Made by a program: the position numbers and the translations under genes
The notes under the pieces: model-generated
Databases searched by the model: none
What the model was told of the DNA's origin: nothing
The model's input: only the letters and a program-made list of their open reading frames with translations
Part shown: positions 11,195 through 23,747 of the stretch, one piece after another
Position numbering within the stretch: position 1 is the first letter of the stretch
Layout of the letters: each line of letters opens with the position of its first letter
NCBI GenBank assembly: GCA_037176845.1
Contig: JAYKXP010000057.1
Span: 124,001 to 188,000 of the forward strand
Source of the DNA: Paramarasmius palmivorus
Lineage: Eukaryota; Basidiomycota; Agaricomycetes; Agaricales; Marasmiaceae
Length of the DNA stretch: 64,000 bases
Direction of reading: 5' to 3'

Positions 11195-13187
11195 CGCTCG
11201 AGAATGGCAGTTGAAGCTGCGGTTTCTATTTATATGCTTCGCAGCTCGGTCAGGATAGTAATCCGTCTGCTGCCATCGAAGTGATGCTGATCTTGTTTCG
11301 TTTGAAGTATATCATACAACAATTCACGGGAGATCATACCTCGACGGCAACCCAGGCCAATGCAGTTCTCCCGCTCCCCACAGCGAACTCGTTACGACCC
11401 GTCCTGCCACAGCCTACTTATGCGGGTCTGTAGAATTTTGTGCTGGAGCTGAGAGGGCTACTTGCACGATCCATCCGGCGAAGAACTGAACGTTGGAGAT
11501 GTCCGTGCATTGCGGTGATAAGATCCCGCAAAACCAACGCCGGTTATTGAGTCAGACACATATGTCGGAGCTTTGATGACGGGATGATGCGGCGTTCTCG
11601 ATTATATAGTGTTCGGCGTCCTTGATTAAACAAACGCATGGTGCACCAAGAAATGATCTTCTATGCAGATGCGTGAAGGCGTTAGATTTCCTCTGCGCCA
11701 CTGCGGGATGTTGGATGTGATACCAACTTGATACCAACACATCTCAGAGAAGCTTCGGGGGCGTACCAAGGTCCAATACCATCATCTCGTAGTGCCAAGT
11801 GAACAAAGAAGGGAACGGAAACGATCATCATTTTGAACTCAGTCGGCCTATGCAGATGTGCATCGCAATCAACAGAGACGCATGAATTTGTCGATACCTG
11901 ATAATTCCACAGGATTAGAAACGGAAGTAACGTTGGTCAGGAAGACTATTTCACGCACCTCTCACTCTCTTCCACCGCTGTCGGTGTCCATCACAGATCA
12001 AAACCGTCGAGAAAAGAAATGCCTTCATCGTTCAACGATATACCGGATAACCTACAGAGGTTGCTTGGAGTAGTTGGTCGTGCACCACAGTCAAGGGCGG
12101 GCGCTTACTTTAAGCGCCGCTCTGACGGGTAGGTCTTCCTCTTGGGCAAAGGTTGTCGTCTCCGTTATGAACGGGAGGCGGTGAGTGGGGATTTATCGGT
12201 TGGGACGATATGAAATGACGAGATGCCATGCAATCGGGGATTACTATCCTGTGTCTTGCCTGTGTTCCGTGTAGTCGGTGATCCATGATGCTGATAACAC
12301 AGGGTGTGTGTACTATTTTGAAGGGTCGACTATGTAGCAGGTATGGTGTGTTAGAGTCCAATGTGCCGGTAGGAAAGGTCCGTACCCTCCATTCTAGCCA
12401 CCCTTCCAGGTTCCCGACCAGCTGAATTTGAAAGGGCAGCTAGGATCCTAGTCTTTTCATGATTTGTGACGCTCCTGAATACCCAGTGACGAACTTTTGG
12501 ATGGGATGGGATGAGAAGGTGTGCGGAAGGGCTACATTAAAGGTCAGCCTAGGCATCTGGAGCTTGGAGCACACTTGACACTTTCTGTTAGAACGGACGC
12601 TCTCCCTCAGCTCATCATGGCCAGATTCGTTCAATGAATGGCAAGCGAGCAACCAAGCTGCCTAGGGACTGACGAAAGACGGAGCTTTTAGAATCTTTCA
12701 ATCTTGGTGATCAGTTTAAAGTGGGCCAGATGACGAACCGTAGTTGTGTGTTCTCCGCAGTCTCTTTCCTTCTCCTGACTCGAGCTTTTCCCAGAGCAAT
12801 CGCATTCCACCGCCGTCCTAGACCCAATGATCGGATAAAAGAGAATTATCGATAGAACAAGATGATATGGATATGCCGATGGTCTCGTTCCGCAACGTTC
12901 CCAGTCGTGAACGCCCTAGGTATTACGCAAGGGCGGATTGTCTAGAGGCCATACGCAATGATAGTCTTCATCGAGGGGAAAGGCAGGAGTAAAGAGAAAA
13001 ATAACGTGAACAGTCAAGTTTTCCAAGGTGGGTCACTGTCAAGGGAAAGCCGTGTCAGGGTCACCTCCAGGCGTCAACAGCACTTTTATCCGTATATCAT
13101 ATACAAACACTAAAACATAAAACATAAATACGTCCCATAACATACGTGCTAAGGTAGTAGTAATACAGACAGACAACAAACAGAAGT
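11195..13187. other. Long intergenic region, no recognised gene
   Basis: Its left end holds the promoter of the seven-TM gene, with a TATA box at 11227-11234; its right end is the 3' flank of H2A. Between them only short frames without family resemblance were seen, and no tRNA, repeat or transposon feature. Confidence 0.4.
11227..11234 (-). promoter_or_regulatory. TATA box of the seven-TM gene
   Basis: TATAAATA on the minus strand lies 32 bases before the ATG at 11194. Confidence 0.55.
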
Positions 13188-13885
<698 letters not shown>

Positions 13886-14085
13886 GTTGATATGTTATAC
13901 AAAGCTAAAAGAGTACAAATGTGAGGTTGAGGGGGGGATGGTAGTGGTTGAAGAGCAAGATATGAATCGCGCTCAGAATCAACGAAAGGGAGTTTAAATA
14001 AGGACGCGGTGCACGTGACGAGTAACACACTAAACGAAGTCACGTTTTCTTACCTTTCCAAATTCCGAGTTCGCACGCACGTCCC
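13886..14085. promoter_or_regulatory. Shared promoter between H2A and ATP10
   Basis: Only 200 bases separate the two start codons. The interval holds a TTTAAATA element near 13992 and a palindromic CACGTG box at 14012-14017, the core bound by bHLH factors. Whether both genes use these sites is inferred. Confidence 0.5.
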
Positions 14086-15266
14086 ATGTCTTTTCTCCGA
14101 TGCAGGAAGACGTGGAATATCTCTTTTTCTCCTTCGTTTTCATACTATCCCAGGGCATGTTATTCTACACCTAACACGAAGCACCAAAACTCCGAGCCCA
14201 AGCCTGCCGCTCCTCAACCCTCGAATGTAGCTGCAGACCCGACTTCCGACCCTCTTGATATCACTGGTTTACCATACCTATCTCGGCCGCTAGGCGTCAG
14301 GGAGCGACCGTCTACGGAGAGAAAATCGAGGCTTCAAAATATAAAGGAGAGCCTGACTGATGAGGAAACCATCGGGAGGGAGAGGAAACACCTGTATGTG
14401 ATTTCTCTTTCCTCGTTCCAGCTACTAACGAAAGGCGACGAACCAGAGTGAAAGAAGGTTTCGGGAAGGGATACTTTCATGATCTTAATGCTACAAGAAG
14501 GCACGGCGGCAAGACATGGATCGCACCAAAGGTGTTAATACGCGAAGATGTGGGCTCTTTCACCTTTCTCCGAGCAAACTCATGAAACTGACGAGCCATT
14601 AATACAGCGTTCTCTCTATCTCCCTGACATAGCTGGCACTTGTTTAGAAGACTCCTCCATCAAACATACAACCACGATGTGTTTGGGCAAGATAACAATC
14701 TTGTCGTTGCTCAGCACCAAAATTTCCGAGGTACGCGTCCATGACGATGAATACGGTGCACCCTCAAGCTAACGCTCACATCAAGCTACATTCCCAATCC
14801 CACACCTCTCTGGCACTCGCTCGCTATCTTCCTCGTAAAGAAACCGAAAACTTGAAGAGACACCCCCTTCTCCAACACATCCATATTAACACCCAATCCA
14901 ACACCCTGAAAGCCTTCCTGGTCAAGCTACTCACACGATCCTTACGCAATAGCATCCCGGCGTATCAGAGACCGTATTACTTGTTGAGTGATCAAAATCT
15001 GGAGTACGAACGAGAACCCTTGGGCATAGGTACATCGTTTTTTATTTGTATTGCAACTACGAGGCTAATGGTCTGTAGACAACGACCGTGTAGGCTACGT
15101 CTACCTGATAGATGAAGAGCTGCGTGTTCGATGGGCTGGATGTGCAGACGCCACGTTAGAAGAGGCGAAGGCCTTGGAGGTTTGTACAGGTGTTCTGCTG
15201 AAGAGGTTGGAAGATAGAGAGAGGAGGGTCCAAGAGCGGATCGACAGTAAGAATCAGCAGACGTAG
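14086..15266 (+). CDS. ATP10: Mitochondrial ATPase complex assembly factor ATP10
   Basis: Five exons (14086-14393, 14447-14549, 14608-14730, 14786-15029, 15079-15266) give 321 residues. The N terminus is basic and Ser-rich with SYYPRACYST, as expected for a mitochondrial presequence. The ATP10 family core follows: LPDIAGTCL, then MCLGKITILSLLSTKISE, LKAFLVKLLTRSLR, YLLSDQNLEYEREPLGI, and VGYVYLIDEELRVRWAGCAD. Known ATP10 proteins act in the inner membrane on Atp6 during assembly of the Fo sector of ATP synthase. The donor after exon 2 (GTGGGC) is weak but keeps the frame. Confidence 0.85.
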
Positions 15267-15994
15267 TAGATGGTCAAGTGATCTAGGATCTCATATAACC
15301 AAATGAAGGAGATTGGGTTTTCAAATTCTGGTCTGCAAGAGCACAGGGAATGATAGTTGACAACGGGGATACAACTTAGTAGGTATGTCAGAACCAGAAC
15401 CTTCGTCTCTGAGTGCTAAGCTTGATTCAAGGTGGCTACAATCATGAAATCTCGTCCAACCCGAGTTTGTATTGCGGATTTCGCAGACTGGTACACTGTA
15501 GTGTTCTTCCCTGTGGAGTTGTTGTACAAGTCTGCACATCCTCGTCAGACTACATCATCTTGCGGTACGTGCTCCAAGTCGGCACCACCTTTACTCCTTC
15601 TCATCGAGTCCATACTGCAGGTAAGCTGAGGATCAAGCTCGCTCGTCGAGTGGTTTGTCCAATCAGGGCGACTTGGATGCTACCGTCCACGATTCGCCAT
15701 AGGAAATGATAAAGGAAATGATAATGTGCCAGTTTAACTCGCACCAATTCTGACGCCAATTCTGGCTACAGTTTCCGCAGCCTGTGATTACAGCACAAAA
15801 CAGTGTGACCATGAGGTGTTTTCCCGTTCTGTCGACTTTTCGCAACCTATAGTGCAATCAGGCACTGATATCAGGTTTACACCAACTATGACGTCGGGCC
15901 TTCACGACGACATACGTATGTATATATTATCTTGTCGTTGACCTTCCCCACTTTCCCGCTTTCTGCCCACAACCACCTTCTTCACCCTATAGTC
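15267..15994. other. Intergenic region downstream of ATP10
   Basis: No gene was seen. A TATATATT element at 15921-15928 lies 67 bases before the next ATG. Confidence 0.45.
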
Positions 15995-16547
15995 ATGTCT
16001 CAACGGCCAACGTCTCAGGGCAGCAACGCCAGTAGACGCCAACGTTCCCGCAATCCCTCTCGTGCTAGTCAATCCTCAGCCTCTCCTGGCCCTACCCAAG
16101 CCAGAAACAATAACAACAATGCTCCTCGGCAAACTAAAAACAATCAACGAGGTCGTGGAGGAGGTGGAGGCAAATCCAAGAATCCTCTAGGCGGTGCTAT
16201 GGATACCTTACAAGAAACCACCGAGAAGACACCTTTACTCGGCGACGCGCAAGGTCTTCTCGGGAAGAAGGGTGGACAGGATGGAGGATTACCTGTCGTA
16301 GGAGATGCTCAGAAGCAGTTGATGTCCGCATATGATGAAGCCAAGATGCTCGAGGGGAACCTGCCCGAGATGGATGCGATCAAGGGCTCAGCGGCCGAAG
16401 ATGCAATTAAACTGCGTTTGGAGGTTAACTTAGATGTTGTGGTTACGCTGAGAGCGACAGTGCATGGAGATTTGACGGTTTCGTTGTTGTAAGTGTGAAG
16501 CCTCTTGGTGTCTCGAGGTCATCTGACATTGGTTCAGCGGGGAATAA
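15995..16547 (+). CDS. Conserved-looking fungal protein with low-complexity N terminus
   Basis: Two exons (15995-16488, 16538-16547) give 167 residues; the second exon adds only the last residues and the stop. Residues 1-65 are rich in Arg, Ser, Gln and Asn with a run of glycines. The middle holds TPLLGDAQGLLGKKGG. The C-terminal part, KLRLEVNLDVVVTLRATVHG, alternates hydrophobic residues as in a beta-sheet. No function is recognised. An in-frame ATG at 15932 lies almost on the TATA element, so the start at 15995 was preferred. Confidence 0.65.
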
Positions 16548-16807
16548 GCGAATGATTCGAGTCTGGCAGAGCCCCGGTAACATCGAAGGAGTATCTAACG
16601 CAAAGATTATGATCATCGATACCTACTATTTCATTTTATCTTTTTACGGATTACACCCTGTACTATAATCGAAAGGACGGTTTTACCCAAACTATACATT
16701 AGCTTCGTGTAGACCATGTTGACTTTATGCTCGATCGACGCTTGCAGGGAAGGATATCTCAAATCAGAATTGTACAAAAAATAATTCGGAGTTCCATATC
16801 GTGACCA

Positions 16808-19479
16808 TCAATACAAGTAGCGGAAACCCTTTCTTCGTTCCATAGCATGCTCAAAGGTGATGCCTTCCAATTTCGCTGCTTGTTCCACTCGAAGCCGATC
16901 AGCACCTTGTATGGCCCTTCGTTCGTCTTCGTCAAGTTTCTTGTTCTCGTTGAGCAGCATCTGGCGGATGACTGACACATAGTGGAAATTAGTGACGGTG
17001 CATCATGATGGCAAGTGGGTAACGAACGTACCAAATGCCAAAACCGAACTGAGCACGAGCGCACATATAGAGATGATCATCGACTGATGGTACTCTGGCG
17101 CCCACTCCGCTCTCCAGACATAGGATCCCATTCTGGAGCGGTCAGCCACGAAATTAGAAGGCATTCAACAATCTACACTTACAAGTTACCCAAATTCCCG
17201 ATCCCGTTAACTATTCCGATAGCGGCTGCTCGTTTCCTAGAGAGGTATTTGTATCAGATTGAGTAGGTTACACGGGTATCGGAAAACACATACGCAGGAG
17301 GACGAGGTATAGCATTAGATACCCAGACAAGCGTCATGGCAAATCCTGCCATTCAAAGTTCAGTACTACACTAAGTGAAGAAGTTGGCTCACCGCAACTT
17401 ACCCGCCCATCCAAATGCCATGATGAACATTGATATGTATCGAGCGACCGTATTCATTGTACTCAAACCAATAATGAAAGCGATTATTACACTCCACCAC
17501 CAGCCGGCAACATGAAAGAAACGCTCGCCAGTCCTATCTATCATTATATTAGACCTCAACTGGATTTTTGACAGTAGACTGCGCGTGGCTCACCAGCATG
17601 CCAGGCGCTGAGGCAGCAAACAGCGGTTCCTAAAAGCCAAGGTGGGCTATAAGGGAGGTGTAAGTCGGAGATTTGTCTGGGAGCATTTCAGTTGACATAC
17701 GCCGCTAGAACCAACGTTATCGTAGTACTGAAACCCAAGGTCTGAGTTAAACTGATGAGATTGTGTTAGCTAACTCAAGCATCAGATCACTGGTCAGAAT
17801 GCTCACGTCGGGAAGAAATTGATGAAACTGAGCCCTAACAATTGGGACGCGTCCATTACTGCAAATAAAAGAACTTTCCGATCCGTTAGTGCTTCCTTAA
17901 GTCCGCGTAGTGGCCTGTAACACTTGGTTTGCAGTTTGAAGCGGGAGTAAGCCCTCTACTAACGAATCGTCTGCGTTGTCTTGGTCCGCTTCTCCAGCAT
18001 CGTCTGCTATCCGTGCTTGAGCCAAACGGCGATCAGCATCGCTGAGCCAGCGTGTATTGTGCGGCTGTGCAACAAGGTCGCATGGGCCTCAGCATTGTAC
18101 CTTCATAAGAGGAACGCACGTAATCGGGAAGTAGCCAACTAACATTCACTTCTGGGTCAGGGCTTTCTCATCAGATTGGAAATGGCTTACATGGTAAGAA
18201 ACCCCACGAAGATGGTGATCGCACCCTTAGAATTTCTCAGTACTTGCCTTCGTCAAATAAGTAGTTCATACTTCAATGAAGAACAACCTAGATAATTGAG
18301 TTCAGAGATATACCAATAGAACTCTTAAGGAATGAACTTACCACCGCCACGCGCGGATACCCCGCTTCCCCTCCATGTTAGCCAGAATACCGGCAGCCAT
18401 GAGCTGTATATCTCTTTGGAATGTTTGGTGATCTTCATCAATGAGTGGAACTCACCGCTCCAAAAGCATTTGAGATCATGAGTCCACCAAAGAGGATAGC
18501 GGACCGAAAGGCGAGTTCCTGATTCAAGACATAACATTCAGTTCTGAACTTAGGCATTGGAATAGGCCGCACCTTTTTTGTATACCATCTCGATAGTAGA
18601 TAGATGGCTGATTATCGAGTCAGGTCAAAATGTGTTGATGACTTCTTATGAGAAGCTACCATACCACCAGGATAGAAAGCTGCCTAATACGACTGTCAGT
18701 AGTGTCATGCGCTGCGCAGGAGATAGGCACGAACTTCAGGAAGCCCAATGAACATACGGCAAGCGAGAATCCCGCCAAAATTTTGGGTCACCTGGGTTTG
18801 TTCGTTGAATTGTTGTCCCTATATTGTGACGGCTTCTATACTTACTCCAGTCATAGCGCTAACTAACCCCCAGGCCACAACGCACGTTCCAATGTATAGA
18901 GATGGACTAAGGTTTTGTGGTGAATCTTTCATTTTGATTCATGCCCCAAAGACCGCCTACCGAGTTACGTAGTTCAAGGCCTAGAATAGATTCAGTAATG
19001 CACGGCAGGAGTTAAAGTAATGTACGCCGCTCACCATATTCGATGGGATCTGCGCAGGACTGTAGGTCGCATATAGGATGGACAGAACGATTTCGTATTG
19101 TATATCTGAGGCAGTATGCATCACTCGAAGCTAACTCGTGGGAAAGGACATTACCAGAAAGTTTCAGGTCTTGTTCTAATCCTTGAAGCCTTGCAGTTGT
19201 GATTCCATTCCTCTACAGGGAGGTCAACAAATGGATGACAATGAAGGCGAGGATGCGTACGTCGATGTAATTCATGATATAAATCACAACGATAATTGGC
19301 AAAACCCTCATGTCAAGCTTGCGCACAAGCTTACGCTCTGCCGCAACGCGCTCTGGAGTTCCAGGTGCTGGTAGGGAATCTTCAAGCTGGTGTCGATCGT
19401 TGGTTGTATTCTCCGTGTAAATGGCCTCGTCCTTCTCGTACTCCTCCATTCTGCTAGGTATGGGTTGACCGATAGACAT
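16808..19479 (-). CDS. MFS transporter, allantoate permease (Dal5-like) family, copy A
   Basis: About 22 exons join in phase from the ATG at 19479 to the TGA at 16808, giving roughly 515 residues. The protein has an acidic N terminus, KLDMRVLPIIVVIYIMNYID at TM1, the R-L-Q-G-L-E-Q-D-L motif typical of the anion:cation symporter group (yeast Dal5), FYPGAIYLLSRWYTKKE around TM4, a central loop with TRWLSDADRRLAQARIAD, and a second half ending in a hydrophilic tail with ERRKGFRYLY. Members of this family carry allantoate, nicotinate or other organic acids; the substrate here is unknown. It is intact and lies in tandem downstream of copy B, which shares its exon pattern and part of its upstream sequence. 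Confidence 0.85.
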
Positions 19480-20279
19480 GATGGATCGAGAAGAGACCAG
19501 TTGTGGTACAGGGTTATAAGTCTTCCCCTGGTCGCGTAAGTCAAATGAATAGAGGAGTAAAGAGAAGCTCTAAAAGGCCCGCAAAGCTCGACATTGTTTG
19601 CATTGGGACACGAACAATGCGGGAAGGCACGTCTGGCTCCATGAGCAGCATCATCAGCTGATACGCCAGCGACGGGATATTAACATGTCCAACTTTTTTG
19701 GACGCGGGAGGCGGATTCGAGGCAATCTAACGTCGGGAGCAGACCGAACAGCGTTCTCCCGGTATCAAGTGGAGGTATAGGGTCATTATCCAGGCTCTTC
19801 CATAGCCCTTGCCACGAATTGACCCCACTGGAGCACGGTTGTTATCCGGGTCGTCGCTAAAGTTTTGCCTGTGAATTAACTGTTCTAATGGAAAGGTCAC
19901 GGTGTGAGTTGCCATAAACCAAAGTCGAAACACACTGAGTACTCACCACACCGAGTCATCAGAATCTAAAGTTGACGCAACCCTACTTTTCTGATGAATC
20001 GGATTTGATCCCACGGCCACGTGGCGTTCAGACGCGTCACGCAAAATTGTAGAAGGATCGTCAGCTTGTTGAACGATAGTGAACTGGTGAATCCGACGGA
20101 ATGCCCGCTCTAATCGATGTACACAATGCTTACAGATTTATACTACTTTACAAACTACACGATGTGACACCAATAGAGGGTATTTGTGGACGTCTCAGGC
20201 TAGACAACGTTTGGACGGATTTTGACAGGGCCAAATCGCTTGTCCAAACGTTTGCATGGGCGTCTACAAATACGTGACT
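19480..20279. other. Intergenic region between the two tandem MFS genes
   Basis: It holds the promoter of copy A and the 3' flank of copy B. The palindrome ATCAGCTGAT with its flank at 19650-19662 recurs upstream of copy B. No gene was seen. Confidence 0.5.
19650..19662. promoter_or_regulatory. Palindromic upstream motif, MFS copy A
   Basis: ATCATCAGCTGAT contains the perfect palindrome ATCAGCTGAT about 170 bases upstream of the ATG. The same 13 bases lie about 180 bases upstream of copy B, within a longer patch of similarity (GGCTCC/AGCTCC ATGA...). Confidence 0.5.
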
Positions 20280-22927
20280 CTAATACAGATAACGAAAACC
20301 TTTTCTCCGCTCCATGGCCTGGTCAAAAGTGATACCTTCCAACTTAGCAGCCTGCTCCACTCGAGCTCGATCGGCACCCTGAATTGCCCTCCGTTCATCT
20401 TCATCGAGTTTCCGATTCTCCTTGAGCAACATTTGTCGAAGGACTGACAAAAAGCGTAGCCTGAGTAATGCAACTACGGATGAAGAAGAAACGTACTGAG
20501 AGCCAAAGACGAGCTGAAGACGAGTGGACAAAGTGAGATGATCATTGACTGCTTATACTTCGGTGCCCATTGCTCTTTCCAGACAAAGGACCCAATCCTA
20601 AAATGGTTAATGAACGATAGAAACGAAGGTATGTTGACCTTTGAAGGTACTGACAAGCTACCCAAGGCTGCAACTCCATTGACTATTCCGAGAGCGGCCG
20701 CTCGTTTTCTAGAGTTGTTCAATTAGCTTGGCTGATGCATGTTACTGAGGTGCACCTACGCAGGAGGCCGTGGTATGGTATTAGATACCCAAACGAGCGT
20801 CATGGCTTGTCCTGTTCATGGGTGAGCGTTGTTACAGAAAGGAGGGCCTACTCGACTTACCAGCGTACCCAAATGCCATGAGAATCATCGAGATGTATCG
20901 AGCCACCGTGTTCATCGTACTAAGAGCAATTATAAAACCAACCATCACGCTCCACATCCAGCCAGCAATGTGGAAGAATCGCTCGCCGGTCCGATCTACA
21001 ATGAAATGGCATCGTATTGCATTTAGCGCATGAAAGTAGCTCACCAGCATGCCAGGCACTCAAACACAGGACAAAGGACCCTAGGATCCAGGGGGGCTAT
21101 GCACAGGTATGAGTCTAAATCGTGCTTATATCGTGCTGCCTAACGTCCCACTTACGCCGCTAGGACCAATGATATTGTAGTATTGAAACCCAGGGTCTGC
21201 GTCAGCCTAGTGCCATTGTAGGAATTTGCAAGTCAAAAGGGGAAAAGAGTGCCTACGTGGGGAAGAAATTGACGAAATTGAGGCCGAACAGTTGAGCTGC
21301 ATCCATTACAGAGAATATGAGAACCTTCCGATCAGTAAGTGCTTGCTTAAGACCACGAAGGGGCCTATACTGCTTCAGTCGGGTCTCGGACAGAAAAGAC
21401 GAGTCATACTAACGAATCTCCTTCGTTATCCTTGTCCGCTTCTCCAGCATCATCTGCTATGCGAGCTTGAGCAAGACGACAATCACTAGCGGTGAGCCAC
21501 CGTGTGTTGTCTGGCTGCATTATTCTTAGCACGAAAACGTTGGTGTTTCATGCGAACTACGCACATAATCGGGCAGTAGCCACCTGGATAAGATATGTAT
21601 TCAGCCAATACGTACATCAGCATCATACAAAAACCTACTTACATGGAAAGAAGCCCGATGAATATGGTAATTGCTCCCTGAACATCTGGTCACAATACGC
21701 AACTAGATTTAGCACTTCGCGACCACATACTTCGATGAAGAATAGCCTATAAACGTGGATGAGAGATACTATAGACATACTGATCGCACGAGTTATGCAT
21801 ACCATCGCCATGCACGGATTCCTTGCTTCCCTTCCATTTTTGCCAGGATACCTGCAGCCATAAGCTATATATTGGGGATCGATGAGTGGTAACATTACCA
21901 GATCAGTGACACTTACTGCTCCAAAAGCGTTCGCCACCATAAGCCCTACAAACATGATAGCGGAACGAAAAGCGAGCTCCTATAGATAACTAAGGGACTG
22001 ATGAACGGCGAATTATTGCTTGCCGTACCTTCTTCGTATACCATCTTGACAATAAATAAATCGCTGTTTCGGGTCAGGTTGTCTTGATGACTTCACACGA
22101 GAGTTGTCATACCACCAGGATAGAAAGCTGCCTGGTGCGACATCAGCTCCATTACGCGTCATGCAGAAATAAACACACCTCAGGAAGCCCCATGAACATA
22201 CGACATGCGAGAATTCCCCCAAAGTTATGCGTCACCTGGGGAGTTCCTGCCGTTAATCCATCGTTCAGATCTAATTGCTATACTCACCCCTGTCATTGCA
22301 CTGATCAGTCCCCAGGCGACGACACACATTCCAATGTAAAGAGAGGGTCTGTGATTCTAGAATAAGTTCCGCGCACATAGTTCCAAGTTGAGGCCTGCCT
22401 ACCGTGTAACATAGTTCAATGCCTGAAGTCATCTCTTTGCATTAGATCGTGCAAGCCTCTGTAGCTTACGCTTACCATATTCGATGGAATCTGTGCGGGA
22501 CTGTAGGTGACATACAGAATAGATAGAACGACTTCATATTGTATGTCTAGGACAGCATGCGTCAATCGAAATTACTCATAGGCGGGAGAATATAGTCACC
22601 AGAAAGTTTTAGGTCTTCTTCTAATCCTTGAAGCCGTGCGGTTGCGATTGCAACCCTCTGGAGGTATATCAGTCAGACGATAACCTGGCGAATACAAACA
22701 CGTACGTCGATGTAGTTCATGATGTAAATCACGACGATAACTGGTAAAACCCGCATGTCAAGCTTGCGTACAAGCTTTGTTTCTGCGGTCAATCGTTCTG
22801 GGGTTCCTGATACTGGGAGTGCATCTTCTCGTGCATCTTCAAGTTGACCGGTGTTGTGCTCGACAATGATAGTTGCCTTTTTCTCGGAGTCATTGTTTCT
22901 TTCACCTAGAGACTGTACGACGGGCAT
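20280..22927 (-). CDS. MFS transporter, allantoate permease (Dal5-like) family, copy B, frameshifted
   Basis: The ATG is at 22927 and the stop at 20280-20282. Exon for exon it mirrors copy A (about 22 exons), with KLDMRVLPVIVVIYIMNYID, the same central loop and an ERRKGFRYLY tail. All splice sites look functional. One lesion is visible: at the start of the exon matching PPWLLGT in copy A, the run at 21091-21096 has six Cs on the coding strand where the frame needs one more base. Translation then reaches a TAG at 21081-21083. All later exons keep the correct frame relative to one another, so this is either a very young pseudogene or a homopolymer error in the assembly. Confidence 0.7.
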
Positions 22928-23747
22928 GATGGTATAAGATGCGGTTGATTGTACTTAATGCCGATCCATTATAAGTGCTTGTTCTATTCATGTAACGTGA
23001 GTCAAATGATGAAAGGAGTTCAATGAAAGAACAGCTCTGAGACTTACCAAGATTGCCATTGTTCCAACAGAACGCGAACGAAGGCGGGAACAGCTCCATG
23101 AACTGTATCATCAGCTGATTTGCAAGCCGAGAAAGGCTTTGCATAAGAATAAACGGGAAACTAGCATAAATATCATGGTGAGAATAAGACAATATTTTGT
23201 TCATGCGTTCAAGAGTGATCTCTCAAGGCCAAGTGCTGAAATCCTTGTCTGCTTTTGCAACTGAGATTGTGTTGATTCGAACATCATGAAGCTGTTGACA
23301 CACCTCTCGTGGATTGTTCTGAAGATACGCAAACAACTAAAACGATTGGACCAAGTCGCTCTGTCCGAGTCCACCAGTACTACTGAAGTCGGGCGTCGCA
23401 GTGATTCGGAAGGTGGTCCGTTTTATTGTGTTTCCCATTGACGCGCTTTGGTCGACGCATAGCAGAAAATCATCGTCGACAAAGGGTGAGAGTGAGAGTC
23501 ACGTCGGAGTGTGAATCTGATCACGGCAAAGTCACTGTATTTGGTAATCATACTAGGTCCGGCACACGGGCCAGGACAGCCGGGATTGCAGGCATTACTT
23601 CGGGAATTGTTAAGTCTTGAACTAGACTGTACCAAATACATTAGATAACGAGAGTGTAAGATGAACACTGAAATAAATCCTCATGTAAACGTCAGATAAA
23701 TAATTGGACAGCAAAGCAATGCATGAAATGTGTAGATGAATGAAAGC
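22928..23747. other. Intergenic region upstream of MFS copy B
   Basis: It holds the promoter of copy B, including the shared palindrome at 23107-23119, and the 3' flank of the phospholipase C gene. No gene was seen. Confidence 0.5.
23107..23119. promoter_or_regulatory. Palindromic upstream motif, MFS copy B
   Basis: ATCATCAGCTGAT, identical to 19650-19662 and at nearly the same distance from the start codon. Confidence 0.5.
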
